A DNA stretch of 19,930 nucleotides from an uncultured bacterium (GTDB lineage: Bacteria > Pseudomonadota > Alphaproteobacteria > SP197), in assembly GCA_938014945.1 (NCBI GenBank), contig CALLQH010000277.1:1-19930 (forward strand), written 5' to 3'. Shown piece by piece: positions 1-7,049 of this stretch (the first letter of the stretch is position 1; each line of letters starts with the position of its first letter). Made by a program: the position numbers and the translations under genes. The notes beneath the pieces were generated by a model that saw nothing but the letters and a program-made list of their open reading frames with translations, was not told where the DNA came from and did not search any database.

Positions 1-1
1 C

Positions 2-88
2 GATCTGGCGCCCAAGGGCCGCAACGAGAACGGCAGCATGAGCTGGGTCAGGCTGCACGACGAGTACGGGTCTGCTGCCGGGGCCTGA
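2..88 (+). CDS. 3' end of an unidentified gene
   Basis: An open frame runs from the left edge of the window to a TGA at 86-88, giving about 28 residues ending in DEYGSAAGA. The tail is hydrophilic and has no recognisable motif, so I assign no function. It would converge on the broken metallopeptidase gene, whose stop lies 23 bases away at 112. The short length means this could be a chance open frame; the main support is that the position otherwise lacks a gene and the next gene points toward it. Confidence 0.3.
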   Translation, partial: DLAPKGRNENGSMSWVRLHDEYGSAAGA

Positions 89-111
89 GGACGGCGTTGC
101 GGCGGGCCGCG

Positions 112-691
112 TCAGCCCGCGATGTCCACATGGACGTGGTCATCGTGGCGTGCGGCCCGGCAACCCTGGAAACGCACGAGGGGGCCGGTGGCGCCAAGGC
201 GTGCAGCCAGGTGCGGCTCCAGCAGGATCTTCCTGACGCCGATCTCCGCTCCGGGGCCGGCCAGCCAGCGCAACATGGCGCCGGTGCGGGGCGTCTCAAA
301 GGCCCAGTAGGCGATGGGCGATGGCGCAAGGCCTGGGGCATATCCCGCCGCGCCCCTGTAGAAGAACGCCAGATCGACCTTGCGTCCGTCGCCGTGGCTG
401 AGATGAGGCAGCAGGGGCATGCCTGTCGCCGACCTGGGCGAGCGGTGGAACCAGCGCGAAGGTGGCCGCCAGATAGATGGCGATGAAGGCTACAGGCCCC
501 AGCCAGAGCCGTCCCGAAATGCCGAACCGCCTCCGCATCCAACGCGCGAACAGAGCGGCAAGCAGCAGAACCAATCCGCCGATCTGCGTGAGCAGGGTCA
601 GCGCCGCGATGCTCAGCGCCCAGGCGATAAACTACGACACAGCGTGGCTGCGCGACGTAACCCGGGGTTGTGTCTCCGGTAAATCGTCCAT
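112..691 (-). pseudogene. Broken gene for membrane-anchored LAS/M15-like metallopeptidase
   Basis: Two minus-strand reading frames together form one protein. The N-terminal frame gives a membrane segment (ALTLLTQIGGLVLLLAALFA), an arginine-rich turn (RWMRRRFG) and a second hydrophobic segment (GPVAFIAIYLAATFALVPPL). The C-terminal frame starts near 420 and gives LSHGDGRKVDL and ends HDDHVHVDIAG. The SHxxGxxxD and HxH patterns match the zinc ligands of LAS-type (M15/MepA-like) cell-wall peptidases. The frames are out of register by one base near 419-422, where an extra C on the minus strand would explain the change from AQVGDR to MPLLPH. In the frame of the only plausible ATG (691) there is also a TAG at 632-634, ahead of the first membrane segment. 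So the gene carries two lesions unless the real start lies after the TAG. It ends at TGA 114-112. The peptidase class is inferred from the motifs only; two sequencing errors could mimic decay. Confidence 0.6.
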
Positions 692-708
692 GGCGGGGGC
701 GTTCTTTC

Positions 709-737
709 TTGAGCCTCTTTTGTTCCAGCCCTATATA
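709..737 (+). promoter_or_regulatory. Predicted sigma70-type promoter for the VOC gene
   Basis: TTGAGC at 709-714 and TATATA at 732-737 are separated by exactly 17 bases, each matching four of six consensus positions. The -10 lies about 42 bases before the ATG at 780. It is an AT-rich stretch in an otherwise GC-rich region, in the gap between the divergent broken peptidase gene and the VOC gene. Confidence 0.5.
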
Positions 738-779
738 GGCAGAGGGCATCCGTTCAACGTGTCGTAAGGAACAAGCATC

Positions 780-1208
780 ATGGAACCGCGACTCAGCGTC
801 GTCACGCTCGGTGTGGCGAACCTTCATCGCGCGCGCAGGTTCTATGAGGCGTTGGGCTGGAGGGTTGCATCCGAGGAACTCGCCTCGGAGATCGTGACCT
901 TCAACCTCAATGGCATCGGCTTTGCTCTGTTCCCCGTGGATGAACTTGCCGAGGACGCAGAGGTGCTGCCCGAGGTGCCGGCCTTTCGCGGCGTGGCTCT
1001 CGCTCACAATGTCCGCACCAGGGAAGAGGTGGAACCCCTCCTGGAGGAGGCCGAACGCGCCGGTGGCCGTATCGTCAAGCATGGCAAGGATACGCCCTGG
1101 GGAGGGTTCGCCGGCTATTTCGCGGACCTTGATCACCACCTTTGGGAAGTCTGCTGGAATCCGCATTGCCCGCTCGCTGCCGACGGCAGCTTCCAATGGC
1201 GGAGTTGA
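780..1208 (+). CDS. VOC-family (glyoxalase/bleomycin-resistance fold) protein
   Basis: This 142-residue protein has the layout of a single-chain vicinal oxygen chelate protein: an N-terminal beta-alpha module (LSVVTLGVANLHRARRFYEALGW, residues 5-27) and a C-terminal one ending in the family signature YFADLDHHLWEVCWNP (113-128). Glu123 in LWEV is the position that often binds metal in this fold; the usual early histidine ligand is not obvious, so it may not be a classical metalloenzyme. The ATG follows TAAGGA at 765-770 with a 9-base gap. The protein is close to the length usual for the family. Substrate cannot be told. It is separated by 56 bases, including a palindrome, from the tetR gene that follows in the same direction. 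Confidence 0.85.
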   Translation: MEPRLSVVTLGVANLHRARRFYEALGWRVASEELASEIVTFNLNGIGFALFPVDELAEDAEVLPEVPAFRGVALAHNVRTREEVEPLLEEAERAGGRIVKHGKDTPWGGFAGYFADLDHHLWEVCWNPHCPLAADGSFQWRS

Positions 1209-1227
1209 CCTTTCGTCCGTATTGAAG

Positions 1228-1251
1228 AACAGTCGTTACGCAACGACTGTT
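1228..1251. promoter_or_regulatory. Perfect inverted repeat, likely TetR operator
   Basis: Arms AACAGTCGTT (1228-1237) and AACGACTGTT (1242-1251) are perfectly complementary, with a 4-base spacer ACGC. It lies 14-37 bases before the tetR start at 1265, directly downstream of a TTGACC (1205-1210) that could serve as a -35 box; the repeat begins 17 bases after it and would cover the -10 region. No T-run follows, which argues against an intrinsic terminator for the VOC gene. Size and position fit an autoregulatory TetR-family operator controlling tetR and the oxygenase gene. Regulation is inferred from the context. Confidence 0.6.
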
Positions 1252-1264
1252 ACGGAAGGCTCGG

Positions 1265-1864
1265 ATGCCGCGCAGCGTCAATCAGGGCGAGCAGAGGGAG
1301 CGCATTGCCCGGGCGGCCTGGCTGGTGATCGGCGAGGTTGGTCTGGAGCGCGCTTCCCTGCGACAGATCGCACAGCGTGCTGACTGCACCACCGGCCTCC
1401 TGACGCACCTCTTTCCCGATCGTGAGACCCTGATCGCCCACGCGCTGGACGAGCAGGACCGGGTACTGGGCGCCATGCTCGAGCAGGCTGCGGCAGATGC
1501 GCCCGACGGGCGGGAGGCGATAGCGCGCAATCTTTTCGTCCAGTGCGCGGCCTACGATGGCCACGAACACGACGGCGTCCTGCTGCGCCGCTTTGCGGCG
1601 GCCCTCTCGGATGAGGCGGTCGCTACCGGATTGCGCAGCTTCTACGACAGGGCAGAGGCCGGACTGACCGCCCTGGTCGCCTCTGCACAAGCCGACGGCT
1701 CCTTCACCGCGCGGGGCCCTGCGGCGGAACTTGCCGAGCACCTGCAGCTGTTTGCCGACGGCATCTATGTCGCGGGCGTGGTGCGCCCGTCGCGTTATCC
1801 CAACGTGCGCCGGCGTGCGCTGATCGACCGTGAGATTGCACTTCTGGAGACATCCGAACCATGA
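1265..1864 (+). CDS. TetR/AcrR-family transcriptional regulator
   Basis: The 199-residue protein has a normal TetR length and an N-terminal DNA-binding domain at about residues 9-55, with the helix-turn-helix in SLRQIAQRADCTTGLLTHLF, closely matching the family pattern (xxDIAxxAGVSxGxLYxHF). The rest is an all-helical ligand-binding and dimerisation domain without identifiable ligand residues. GGAAGG at 1254-1259 gives a 5-base spacing to the ATG. Its TGA overlaps the ATG of the Rieske oxygenase gene (ATGA at 1861-1864), so the two are translationally coupled and the regulator probably senses a substrate or product of the oxygenase. The palindrome at 1228-1251 is the probable binding site. 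Confidence 0.92.
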   Translation: MPRSVNQGEQRERIARAAWLVIGEVGLERASLRQIAQRADCTTGLLTHLFPDRETLIAHALDEQDRVLGAMLEQAAADAPDGREAIARNLFVQCAAYDGHEHDGVLLRRFAAALSDEAVATGLRSFYDRAEAGLTALVASAQADGSFTARGPAAELAEHLQLFADGIYVAGVVRPSRYPNVRRRALIDREIALLETSEP

Positions 1865-2997
1865 CCATCGAGCAACGTCTGGCCGACTGGGCCGCAAGCT
1901 GCGCCGCCGACCGCGCCCGCCGCGGCCTGCCGCCCGAGGCCTATACCTCCCCGGAACTCCTCCGGCTTGAGCAGGATCGGGTCTTCGGACATGGCTGGAT
2001 CGTGGTTGCCCATGCCAGCGAGGTGGCCAGAGCCGGTGATTACGTGACCTTCGATGTCGCGGGGCATCCGGTGGTCGTTGTACGCGGGCGCGACGACGTG
2101 CTGCGGGCCTTTTCCAACGTCTGCCCGCACCGTTCGGCCCTGATTGCCAGGGATTGCGGCCACGCGAACTTCTTCACCTGTCCCTATCACGCCTGGAGCT
2201 ACGACCTCACCGGGCGCCTGATGGGCGCGCCCCACATGGACCGGGATGCGCTGGGCGATATCCGCCTCAAGGAACTCCGCCTCGAACTCTGGCACGGCCT
2301 GGTCTTTGTCAATCTGGACAGCGATGCCGCGCCGCTGGCGCCGGCCCTTGCCGGCCTCGAACGCTGGATCACGCCGCAGCGGGTCGACGCGCAGAAGGTG
2401 ATCCTGCGAGAGGACGTCCGCATGGCCTGCAACTGGAAGGTCCTGATCGAGAATTTCTGCGAGAGTTATCACGTCTTCTGCGTGCACAAGGCGACGCTGG
2501 AGGACAGCACGCCGACCAGCACCATCGAGAGCCGCCCCGGCGGTCCGGGTTTCAACCATCACACCATGCGTCTTGTCGGCGACGGCCAGCGGGTGATGGG
2601 CCAGCGCCTGGGCCTGGAGGGTGAGGATGCGGTGCTCAACCATCTGGTCTGCATCTTTCCCGCCATGGCCTTCAGCATGACGCCGGGTCATGCGCTCTGG
2701 GTTTCGGTCATGCCCGATGGGCCCGATCATCTGCGGGCGCGCATGTGGCAGACCGCGATGCCCGATGCCGCAACCGGAGAGGTATCGGCCAAACACAGCC
2801 GGGCGGCCAACGACCTGCTGCATCGGTTCATGGGCGAGGACAAGGCCGTGATCGAGGGGCTTCAGAGGGGCCTGGCCGCCGGTACCGGCAACCGCGCACC
2901 GCTGCATCCCTGGGAAGCGACCAACTGGGAGTTTGCCCTTGGCCTGCTCGACAGGCTCGGTCTGCAGGACGCCGCCGGCGAGCTCCGCGCCGTCTGA
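1861..2997 (+). CDS. Rieske non-haem iron oxygenase, alpha subunit (Glu-bridged type)
   Basis: The 378-residue protein is a ring-hydroxylating-type oxygenase large subunit. The N-terminal Rieske domain binds the [2Fe-2S] cluster through Cys88-x-His90 (CPH) and Cys107-x2-His110 (CPYH). The C-terminal catalytic domain has NWK at 191-193, His204 and His209 as iron ligands (ESYHVFCVH), and a late carboxylate candidate Asp327 in GEDKAVIEGLQRGL. The residue bridging the Rieske and mononuclear iron centres is Glu201 rather than the usual Asp. This variation and the C-terminal pattern are known from enzymes acting on quaternary ammonium compounds (carnitine monooxygenase CntA, glycine betaine monooxygenase GbcA), so N-demethylation or C-N cleavage is more likely than aromatic dihydroxylation; the substrate remains inferred. 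No reductase or ferredoxin gene lies nearby, so an electron-donor partner must be encoded elsewhere. Confidence 0.9.
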   Translation: MTIEQRLADWAASCAADRARRGLPPEAYTSPELLRLEQDRVFGHGWIVVAHASEVARAGDYVTFDVAGHPVVVVRGRDDVLRAFSNVCPHRSALIARDCGHANFFTCPYHAWSYDLTGRLMGAPHMDRDALGDIRLKELRLELWHGLVFVNLDSDAAPLAPALAGLERWITPQRVDAQKVILREDVRMACNWKVLIENFCESYHVFCVHKATLEDSTPTSTIESRPGGPGFNHHTMRLVGDGQRVMGQRLGLEGEDAVLNHLVCIFPAMAFSMTPGHALWVSVMPDGPDHLRARMWQTAMPDAATGEVSAKHSRAANDLLHRFMGEDKAVIEGLQRGLAAGTGNRAPLHPWEATNWEFALGLLDRLGLQDAAGELRAV

Positions 2998-3011
2998 GCG
3001 CCTTGACGATC

Positions 3012-3947
3012 CTACTCCGGCGGCAGGATGGCGCCGGTCTGCTCGACAATTCGGGTGTAGTGCTCGGGGCGGCGGTGGTAGGCGAAGTTGAAGATGTCGC
3101 GCTTGTAGTCGGCGCTGAGGTCAAGGTTGCACTTGTGCACGATGACCTCGTCGCCGATCGAGCTGCACATCGCCACGACCTCGCCCGAGGGCGCGACGAT
3201 CATGCTCTGGCCGATCATGTTGTAGCCTTCCTCCAGGCCCGCCTTGGCCACGCCCACCGCCCAGGTGGCGTTCTGGTAGCAGCCGGCCTGGAATGAGAGC
3301 TGGTTGTGCAGGAGCTGGAGCGCGTCGAGGTCGTAAGGATCGCCCAGGCCGACCGGCGTGTTGTAGCCGCAGAACACCATCTCCACGCCTTGCAGCCCCA
3401 TACAGCGCCAGGTCTCCGGCCAGCGGCGGTCGTTGCAGATCGCCATGCCGCAGATCGTGCCGAAGGCGCGGTAGACCGGGAAACCCAGATCGCCGACCTC
3501 GAAATACTTCTTCTCAAGGTGCTGGCCCGGCCGGTCGAGCACCTCGTGGTGGCCGGGAATGTGGATCTTTCGGAACTTGCCGACGATCTCGCCGCGTTTG
3601 TCGACGATGATCGCGGTGTTGTAGCGGTGCTTGGTCGCACCGTCCCAGACAAGCTCCGCGTAGCCGAGGTGGAAGCCGATGCCGAGCTTCTTGGCCTCTT
3701 CGAACAGCGGCATGGTCGCCGCGTTGGGCATCTCCTTCTCGAACCAGCTGTCGATCTCGTCCTCATCCTCGATCGCCCAGCGCGGCCAGAAGGTGGTGAG
3801 CGCCAGCTCGGGATAGACGACCACGTCGACGCCCCAGTCGGCAGCCTCGCGCATCATGGCGATCAGGCGCTTGACCACCGCCTCGCGGGACTCGTCCCGG
3901 GCGATGGGTCCAAGCTGGGCGGCGGCGACCTTGATCGTTCGGGACAT
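3012..3947 (-). CDS. hyuC: N-carbamoyl-D-amino-acid hydrolase (nitrilase superfamily)
   Basis: This enzyme removes the carbamoyl group from N-carbamoyl-D-amino acids, giving D-amino acid, CO2 and ammonia, the last step of D-hydantoin utilisation. The 311-residue protein closely follows the Agrobacterium D-carbamoylase pattern: PELALTTFWPRW around catalytic Glu47, FRKIHIPGH around Lys127, and the nucleophile Cys171 in CGMAICNDRRWPETWR, followed by conserved GYNTP and QNATWAVG blocks. Glu47 and Lys127 have the same numbering as in the Agrobacterium enzyme when the ATG at 3947 is used. This start is preferred over the TTG six bases upstream because AGGAG (plus coordinates 3954-3958) then has a 6-base spacing. 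It diverges from the racemase gene at 4024 and converges on the Rieske gene, with 14 bases between the two stop codons. Confidence 0.92.
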   Translation of the reverse strand: MSRTIKVAAAQLGPIARDESREAVVKRLIAMMREAADWGVDVVVYPELALTTFWPRWAIEDEDEIDSWFEKEMPNAATMPLFEEAKKLGIGFHLGYAELVWDGATKHRYNTAIIVDKRGEIVGKFRKIHIPGHHEVLDRPGQHLEKKYFEVGDLGFPVYRAFGTICGMAICNDRRWPETWRCMGLQGVEMVFCGYNTPVGLGDPYDLDALQLLHNQLSFQAGCYQNATWAVGVAKAGLEEGYNMIGQSMIVAPSGEVVAMCSSIGDEVIVHKCNLDLSADYKRDIFNFAYHRRPEHYTRIVEQTGAILPPE

Positions 3948-4023
3948 CGACAACTCCTGCGGTTCCGGTGATGGTGCGCGGCGAGCGTGGCATACTTCCG
4001 CCCGCTGCTAGAAGGGGCATCCG

Positions 4024-4677
4024 TTGAGCCAGCGCATTCTCGTCATCAATCCCAACAGCAACACCGGCGTCACCGCCGCCCTCGACCGGGTGGTCGAGAG
4101 CCTGCGCTTCGCCGACGGCCCGCAGATCGCCTGCGTGACGCTGGAGGAGGGGCCGTTGGGTATCGAGACCCAGCGCCATGTCGATCAGGTGGTCGGTCCG
4201 CTCTGCGCCCTGATCGCACGCGAGGACAATTCCAGCGCCGCCTTCGTCATCGCCTGCTTCGGCGATCCCGGCCTCGACTCCGCCAAGGAGGTGACCGCCC
4301 GCCCGGTCTTCGGCATCTGTCAGGCCGGCATCACCACGGCGCTGAACCACGGCGAGAAGGTCGGTATCCTCACCAACATCGCCGCCGACGTGAATCCGGG
4401 CCTGCGCCACATGCGCACTCTGGGCCTGGAGAGCCGCATTGCCGGCATCGAACCCATCGGTATTCCCGTGACCGGTCTTGAAGAGGCCGAACCCTCACGC
4501 CGCGCGCTCATGGCCGCTGCCTGCCGCCTGAAGGAGAAGGGCGCCGAGGTGCTCGTTACCGGCTGCGCGGGCATGACGCCCTACAAGGGCGACATCGAAT
4601 CGGCAAGCGGCCTTGCCGTCATCGATCCGACTCACGCCGCGGTCGGCATGGCGCTTGCCGCCGTGCGCGCCGTCTGA
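4024..4677 (+). CDS. Hydantoin racemase / Asp-Glu racemase family protein
   Basis: The 217-residue protein begins with ILVINPNSNTGVT, the typical start of hydantoin racemases, and carries the two catalytic cysteines of this cofactor-independent family: Cys78 in IACFGDPGLD and Cys181 in VTGCAGM. Hydantoin racemases interconvert 5-substituted D- and L-hydantoins so that all substrate can be drained by a stereospecific hydantoinase and carbamoylase. The start is TTG, supported by AAGGGG at 4012-4017 with a 6-base spacing; no ATG is available near it. It diverges from the D-carbamoylase gene, which fits a shared pathway, and is followed after 26 bases by a hydrolase gene. A related Asp/Glu or maleate-isomerase-like substrate cannot be excluded. 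Confidence 0.85.
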   Translation: MSQRILVINPNSNTGVTAALDRVVESLRFADGPQIACVTLEEGPLGIETQRHVDQVVGPLCALIAREDNSSAAFVIACFGDPGLDSAKEVTARPVFGICQAGITTALNHGEKVGILTNIAADVNPGLRHMRTLGLESRIAGIEPIGIPVTGLEEAEPSRRALMAAACRLKEKGAEVLVTGCAGMTPYKGDIESASGLAVIDPTHAAVGMALAAVRAV

Positions 4678-4703
4678 ACCCATCCCGAACGGAGACGACC
4701 ACC

Positions 4704-5600
4704 ATGCCCAGCCCCGAACTGCTGGCCCTCAATGCGGCTCTGCGCGAACAGACCGCGGCGACGCCGCTTGACCTCTCGTGGGAGGAACAGCGCGCCGGCT
4801 ACGAAACGTTCGGCGACCTCTATCCTGCTGATCCGCAGGCCGCTTCCTCCACATTGTCCCTGGGTGGCGCGCCCGCGGTGCGATTCGCCGGACCCGATGC
4901 CGATACCAGCCGTGCGGTGCTCTACTTCCACGGCGGTGGCTACTGCGTCGGCGGCATTGTCACCCACCACGCCATCACCTCGCGCATCGCGCTGGCGGCC
5001 GGATGCGCGGTCTATGCCCTGGATTACCGCCTGGCGCCCGAACACCCGTTCCCGGCTCCGGTCGAGGATGCGGTCGCGGCCTATCGCGGACTGCTCGACA
5101 GCGGTCTGAAACCCGGAGCGATCGTCTTCGCCGGCGATTCCGCGGGCGGCGGGCTGACCGTTGCGGCGATGCTTGCCGCCCGCGAGGCCGGACTGCCCAT
5201 GCCCGCGGCGGGCGTGCCGATTTCCCCCTGGGTGGATCTGACGGGCGAACTCGGCTGGCGCGACATGGACGCCGCGGTCGATCCCATGGTGCGCCACGGC
5301 GACCTCGACCGCCTGACGGAGGCCTACATGGCCGGCGGCGATCCGCGCCATCCCCATGCCGCGCCGGCACACGGCGATCTTTCCGGTCTGCCGCCGCTTC
5401 TCATCCAGGTCGGCACCGCCGAAATCCTGCTGCCCGACGCCCGTATCCTTGCCGAGCGTGCCCGGGCCGCCGGGGTCGCTGTGATCCTGGAGGAGGAGGA
5501 ACAGGCGCCCCACGTCTGGCATCATTTCGTGCCGACGATTCCCGAGGCCGTCACCGCCATCGACCGCATCGGCGCCTTCGTGCGCGAACACACCCTCTGA
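4704..5600 (+). CDS. Alpha/beta hydrolase, HSL family (first of a tandem pair)
   Basis: The 298-residue protein has all marks of the hormone-sensitive-lipase (family IV) esterases: the oxyanion-hole motif HGGGY at 76-80, DYRLAPEHPFP at 107-117, the nucleophile Ser146 in GDSAGGG, and the catalytic His270 in APHVWHH. The acid position is occupied by Glu240 (VGTAEILL) where many family members have Asp in a DPL motif; Asp245 is an alternative. It is a cytoplasmic enzyme without signal peptide. GGAGA at 4691-4695 precedes the ATG. It lies 26 bases after the racemase gene and 16 bases before its paralogue, suggesting one transcript. Substrate is unknown; a short-chain ester or amide linked to the hydantoin-like pathway is conceivable but not shown. 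Confidence 0.9.
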   Translation: MPSPELLALNAALREQTAATPLDLSWEEQRAGYETFGDLYPADPQAASSTLSLGGAPAVRFAGPDADTSRAVLYFHGGGYCVGGIVTHHAITSRIALAAGCAVYALDYRLAPEHPFPAPVEDAVAAYRGLLDSGLKPGAIVFAGDSAGGGLTVAAMLAAREAGLPMPAAGVPISPWVDLTGELGWRDMDAAVDPMVRHGDLDRLTEAYMAGGDPRHPHAAPAHGDLSGLPPLLIQVGTAEILLPDARILAERARAAGVAVILEEEEQAPHVWHHFVPTIPEAVTAIDRIGAFVREHTL

Positions 5601-5616
5601 AGCGAAAGCAGACGCC

Positions 5617-6510
5617 ATGATCAGCCCGCAGATGCAGGAACAGATCGCCATCCTTACCCAGGCCGTGACGCCGCTGGACGCCACCTGGCCGGAGCGGCGT
5701 GTCGCCTACGACGCGCTGGGCGAGGTCTATCCCGCGCTGGAGGACGTGACGCGTGAGGAGATCGATCTTGGGGGGATCCCCACGGTGCGGTTCACGCCGC
5801 CCGGCGTCGATAGCGAGCGCGCCATTCTCTATTTCCATGGCGGCGGTTACTGCATCGGCTCGACGCGCAGCCACGCGATGATCGTTACCCGTCTCGCCAA
5901 GGCGGCGGGATGCGCGCTTTACTTCCCACTCTACCGCCTGGCGCCCGAGCACCGCTTTCCCGTGCCCGTGGAGGATTGTTTCACGGCCTGGAAGGGTCTG
6001 CTGGCTACGGGGCTGGCGCCCGAACGTGTCTCTTTTGCCGGGGATTCCGCGGGCGGCGGACTGTGTTTCTCGATCATGCAGATGGCGCGGGACCGGGGCG
6101 TCGCATTGCCCGCTTGCGCCGCGGCGATCTCGCCCTGGTCGGATATGGAAGGCGTGGGCACCTGGCGCGCCGGCGATCCCGAGCGCGACGCCTTCCTGCT
6201 GCCGGCCGAACTGGAACTGTTCGTCGACGGCTTCCTCGACGGCATGAACCTACGCCATCCCATGGCGGCGCCGATGTACGGCGCCTGCGACCGCCTGCCG
6301 CCGGTGCTGATCCAGGTCAGTGCCAGCGAGCTGCTCTACGACGATGCGGTGCGCCTTTCCGCGGCGATCGAAACGGCGGGCGGCTCGGTGGAGATGCAGG
6401 TGGCGGAGGAGGGGACACCCCACGTCTGGCACCACATGGTGCCCGAGGTTCCCGAGTCGGTGGAGGCGATCGAAGCCGCCGGCGCCTTCATGGCGCGCCA
6501 CACGATCTGA
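5617..6510 (+). CDS. Alpha/beta hydrolase, HSL family (second of a tandem pair)
   Basis: This 297-residue paralogue of the preceding gene shares its block structure: HGGGYC at 74-79, YRLAPEHRFPVPVED at 106-120, Ser144 in AGDSAGGG, Glu238 in SASELLYDDA, and His269 in TPHVWHH. The two proteins align over their whole length with nearly equal spacing, so they arose by duplication and then diverged, mostly in the N-terminal cap region (residues 1-60) and the lid-like segment around 175-215. That could give different substrate choice. The ribosome-binding site is weak (GAAAG), so expression may depend on coupling to the upstream gene. It ends 10 bases before the A-run of a strong hairpin that may also stop this transcript. 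Confidence 0.9.
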   Translation: MISPQMQEQIAILTQAVTPLDATWPERRVAYDALGEVYPALEDVTREEIDLGGIPTVRFTPPGVDSERAILYFHGGGYCIGSTRSHAMIVTRLAKAAGCALYFPLYRLAPEHRFPVPVEDCFTAWKGLLATGLAPERVSFAGDSAGGGLCFSIMQMARDRGVALPACAAAISPWSDMEGVGTWRAGDPERDAFLLPAELELFVDGFLDGMNLRHPMAAPMYGACDRLPPVLIQVSASELLYDDAVRLSAAIETAGGSVEMQVAEEGTPHVWHHMVPEVPESVEAIEAAGAFMARHTI

Positions 6511-6520
6511 AAGGAGCCTG

Positions 6521-6567
6521 AAAAAAGGCGCGGGCCGGAACGTTGCTTGGGGGACGTTCCGGCCCGC
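6521..6567 (-). terminator. Rho-independent terminator of the parA-RHH operon
   Basis: A perfect 14-bp stem (6530-6543 with 6554-6567, loop 10 bases) is followed on the minus strand, after two bases, by a run of six T (AAAAAA at 6521-6526 on plus). It lies 33 bases after the stop of the minus-strand RHH gene and 10 bases after the stop of the convergent hydrolase, so it can also act as a weak stop for plus-strand transcription, which has no T-run. Confidence 0.85.
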
Positions 6568-6600
6568 TGTGCCGGGGTAAGGGGTCGAGCGCGTATGTCC

Positions 6601-7029
6601 CTAAACCCAGGCATTCCTTGCGCCGCAGGGCGGCGAATAGACATCCTCGTCGAGAAACGAGAGATAGGCCTCCAGTGCGGAGGAAACCAGATCCTGCTGT
6701 GTGCGTCCGCCGCGAACTGCCGCGACGCGCATGCGCAGGTGAAGCTCGGCAGGTACGCGGGCATGAACCTGATGCCGCGGGCTGCCGTCCTTGCGCGCTC
6801 GGGCCACCGGAAGCGGCCGTGGGCGCGGTAACTCGATACAACGGGCGCCACCTTGATGCGCGTTCGGATCGGGAGACGCGGCCGGAGGCTCCCGGCGGAT
6901 CAGGGCATCGGCAAACGAGGTAACACTACCGCCGCGGGATACACCCGAGGGCTCCGTCTGTGCGCTGGGCTTTGCTTCGCCCTTGCGGGCAAGGAGACCC
7001 GCGTGCAGTGCGGCACTGGTGCTAGTCAT
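6601..7029 (-). CDS. Ribbon-helix-helix protein, likely ParG-like ParA partner
   Basis: The 142-residue protein has a proline/arginine-rich, probably disordered N-terminal two thirds and a C-terminal segment with the ribbon-helix-helix (MetJ/Arc) pattern: a strand HQVHARVP, helix AELHLRMRVAAVRGG, and helix RTQQDLVSSALEAYLSFLDEDV (about residues 86-131). Small RHH proteins directly downstream of a ParF-type ATPase are centromere-binding and autoregulatory proteins such as ParG, with a flexible N-tail that stimulates the ATPase. The ATG at 7029 is preferred over an upstream TTG (7053), which overlaps the parA stop, because AGGGAG precedes it by 6 bases. The gap to parA is 20 bases and a terminator follows. 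It is longer than ParG, and the tail contains a motif SFADALIRREP of unknown role. The RHH call is by pattern, not by search. Confidence 0.65.
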   Translation of the reverse strand: MTSTSAALHAGLLARKGEAKPSAQTEPSGVSRGGSVTSFADALIRREPPAASPDPNAHQGGARCIELPRPRPLPVARARKDGSPRHQVHARVPAELHLRMRVAAVRGGRTQQDLVSSALEAYLSFLDEDVYSPPCGARNAWV

Positions 7030-7049
7030 ACTGCGCTCCCTCTGCCTGC

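Noticed and set aside
48..1196. Long minus-strand open frame of 382 codons
   Set aside because: It runs antisense to the VOC gene and through the broken peptidase in a frame without family motifs, has low-complexity Arg/Ala/Pro composition, and is explained by high GC with few stops.
2971..3024. GCCGCCGG / CCGGCGGC repeat spanning the Rieske and carbamoylase stop codons
   Set aside because: The arms are 38 bases apart and simple GC-rich words; no T-run, so a terminator is not supported.
3306..3971. Plus-strand open frame of 221 codons opposite the D-carbamoylase
   Set aside because: The minus strand carries a full set of catalytic motifs; the plus frame is its shadow.
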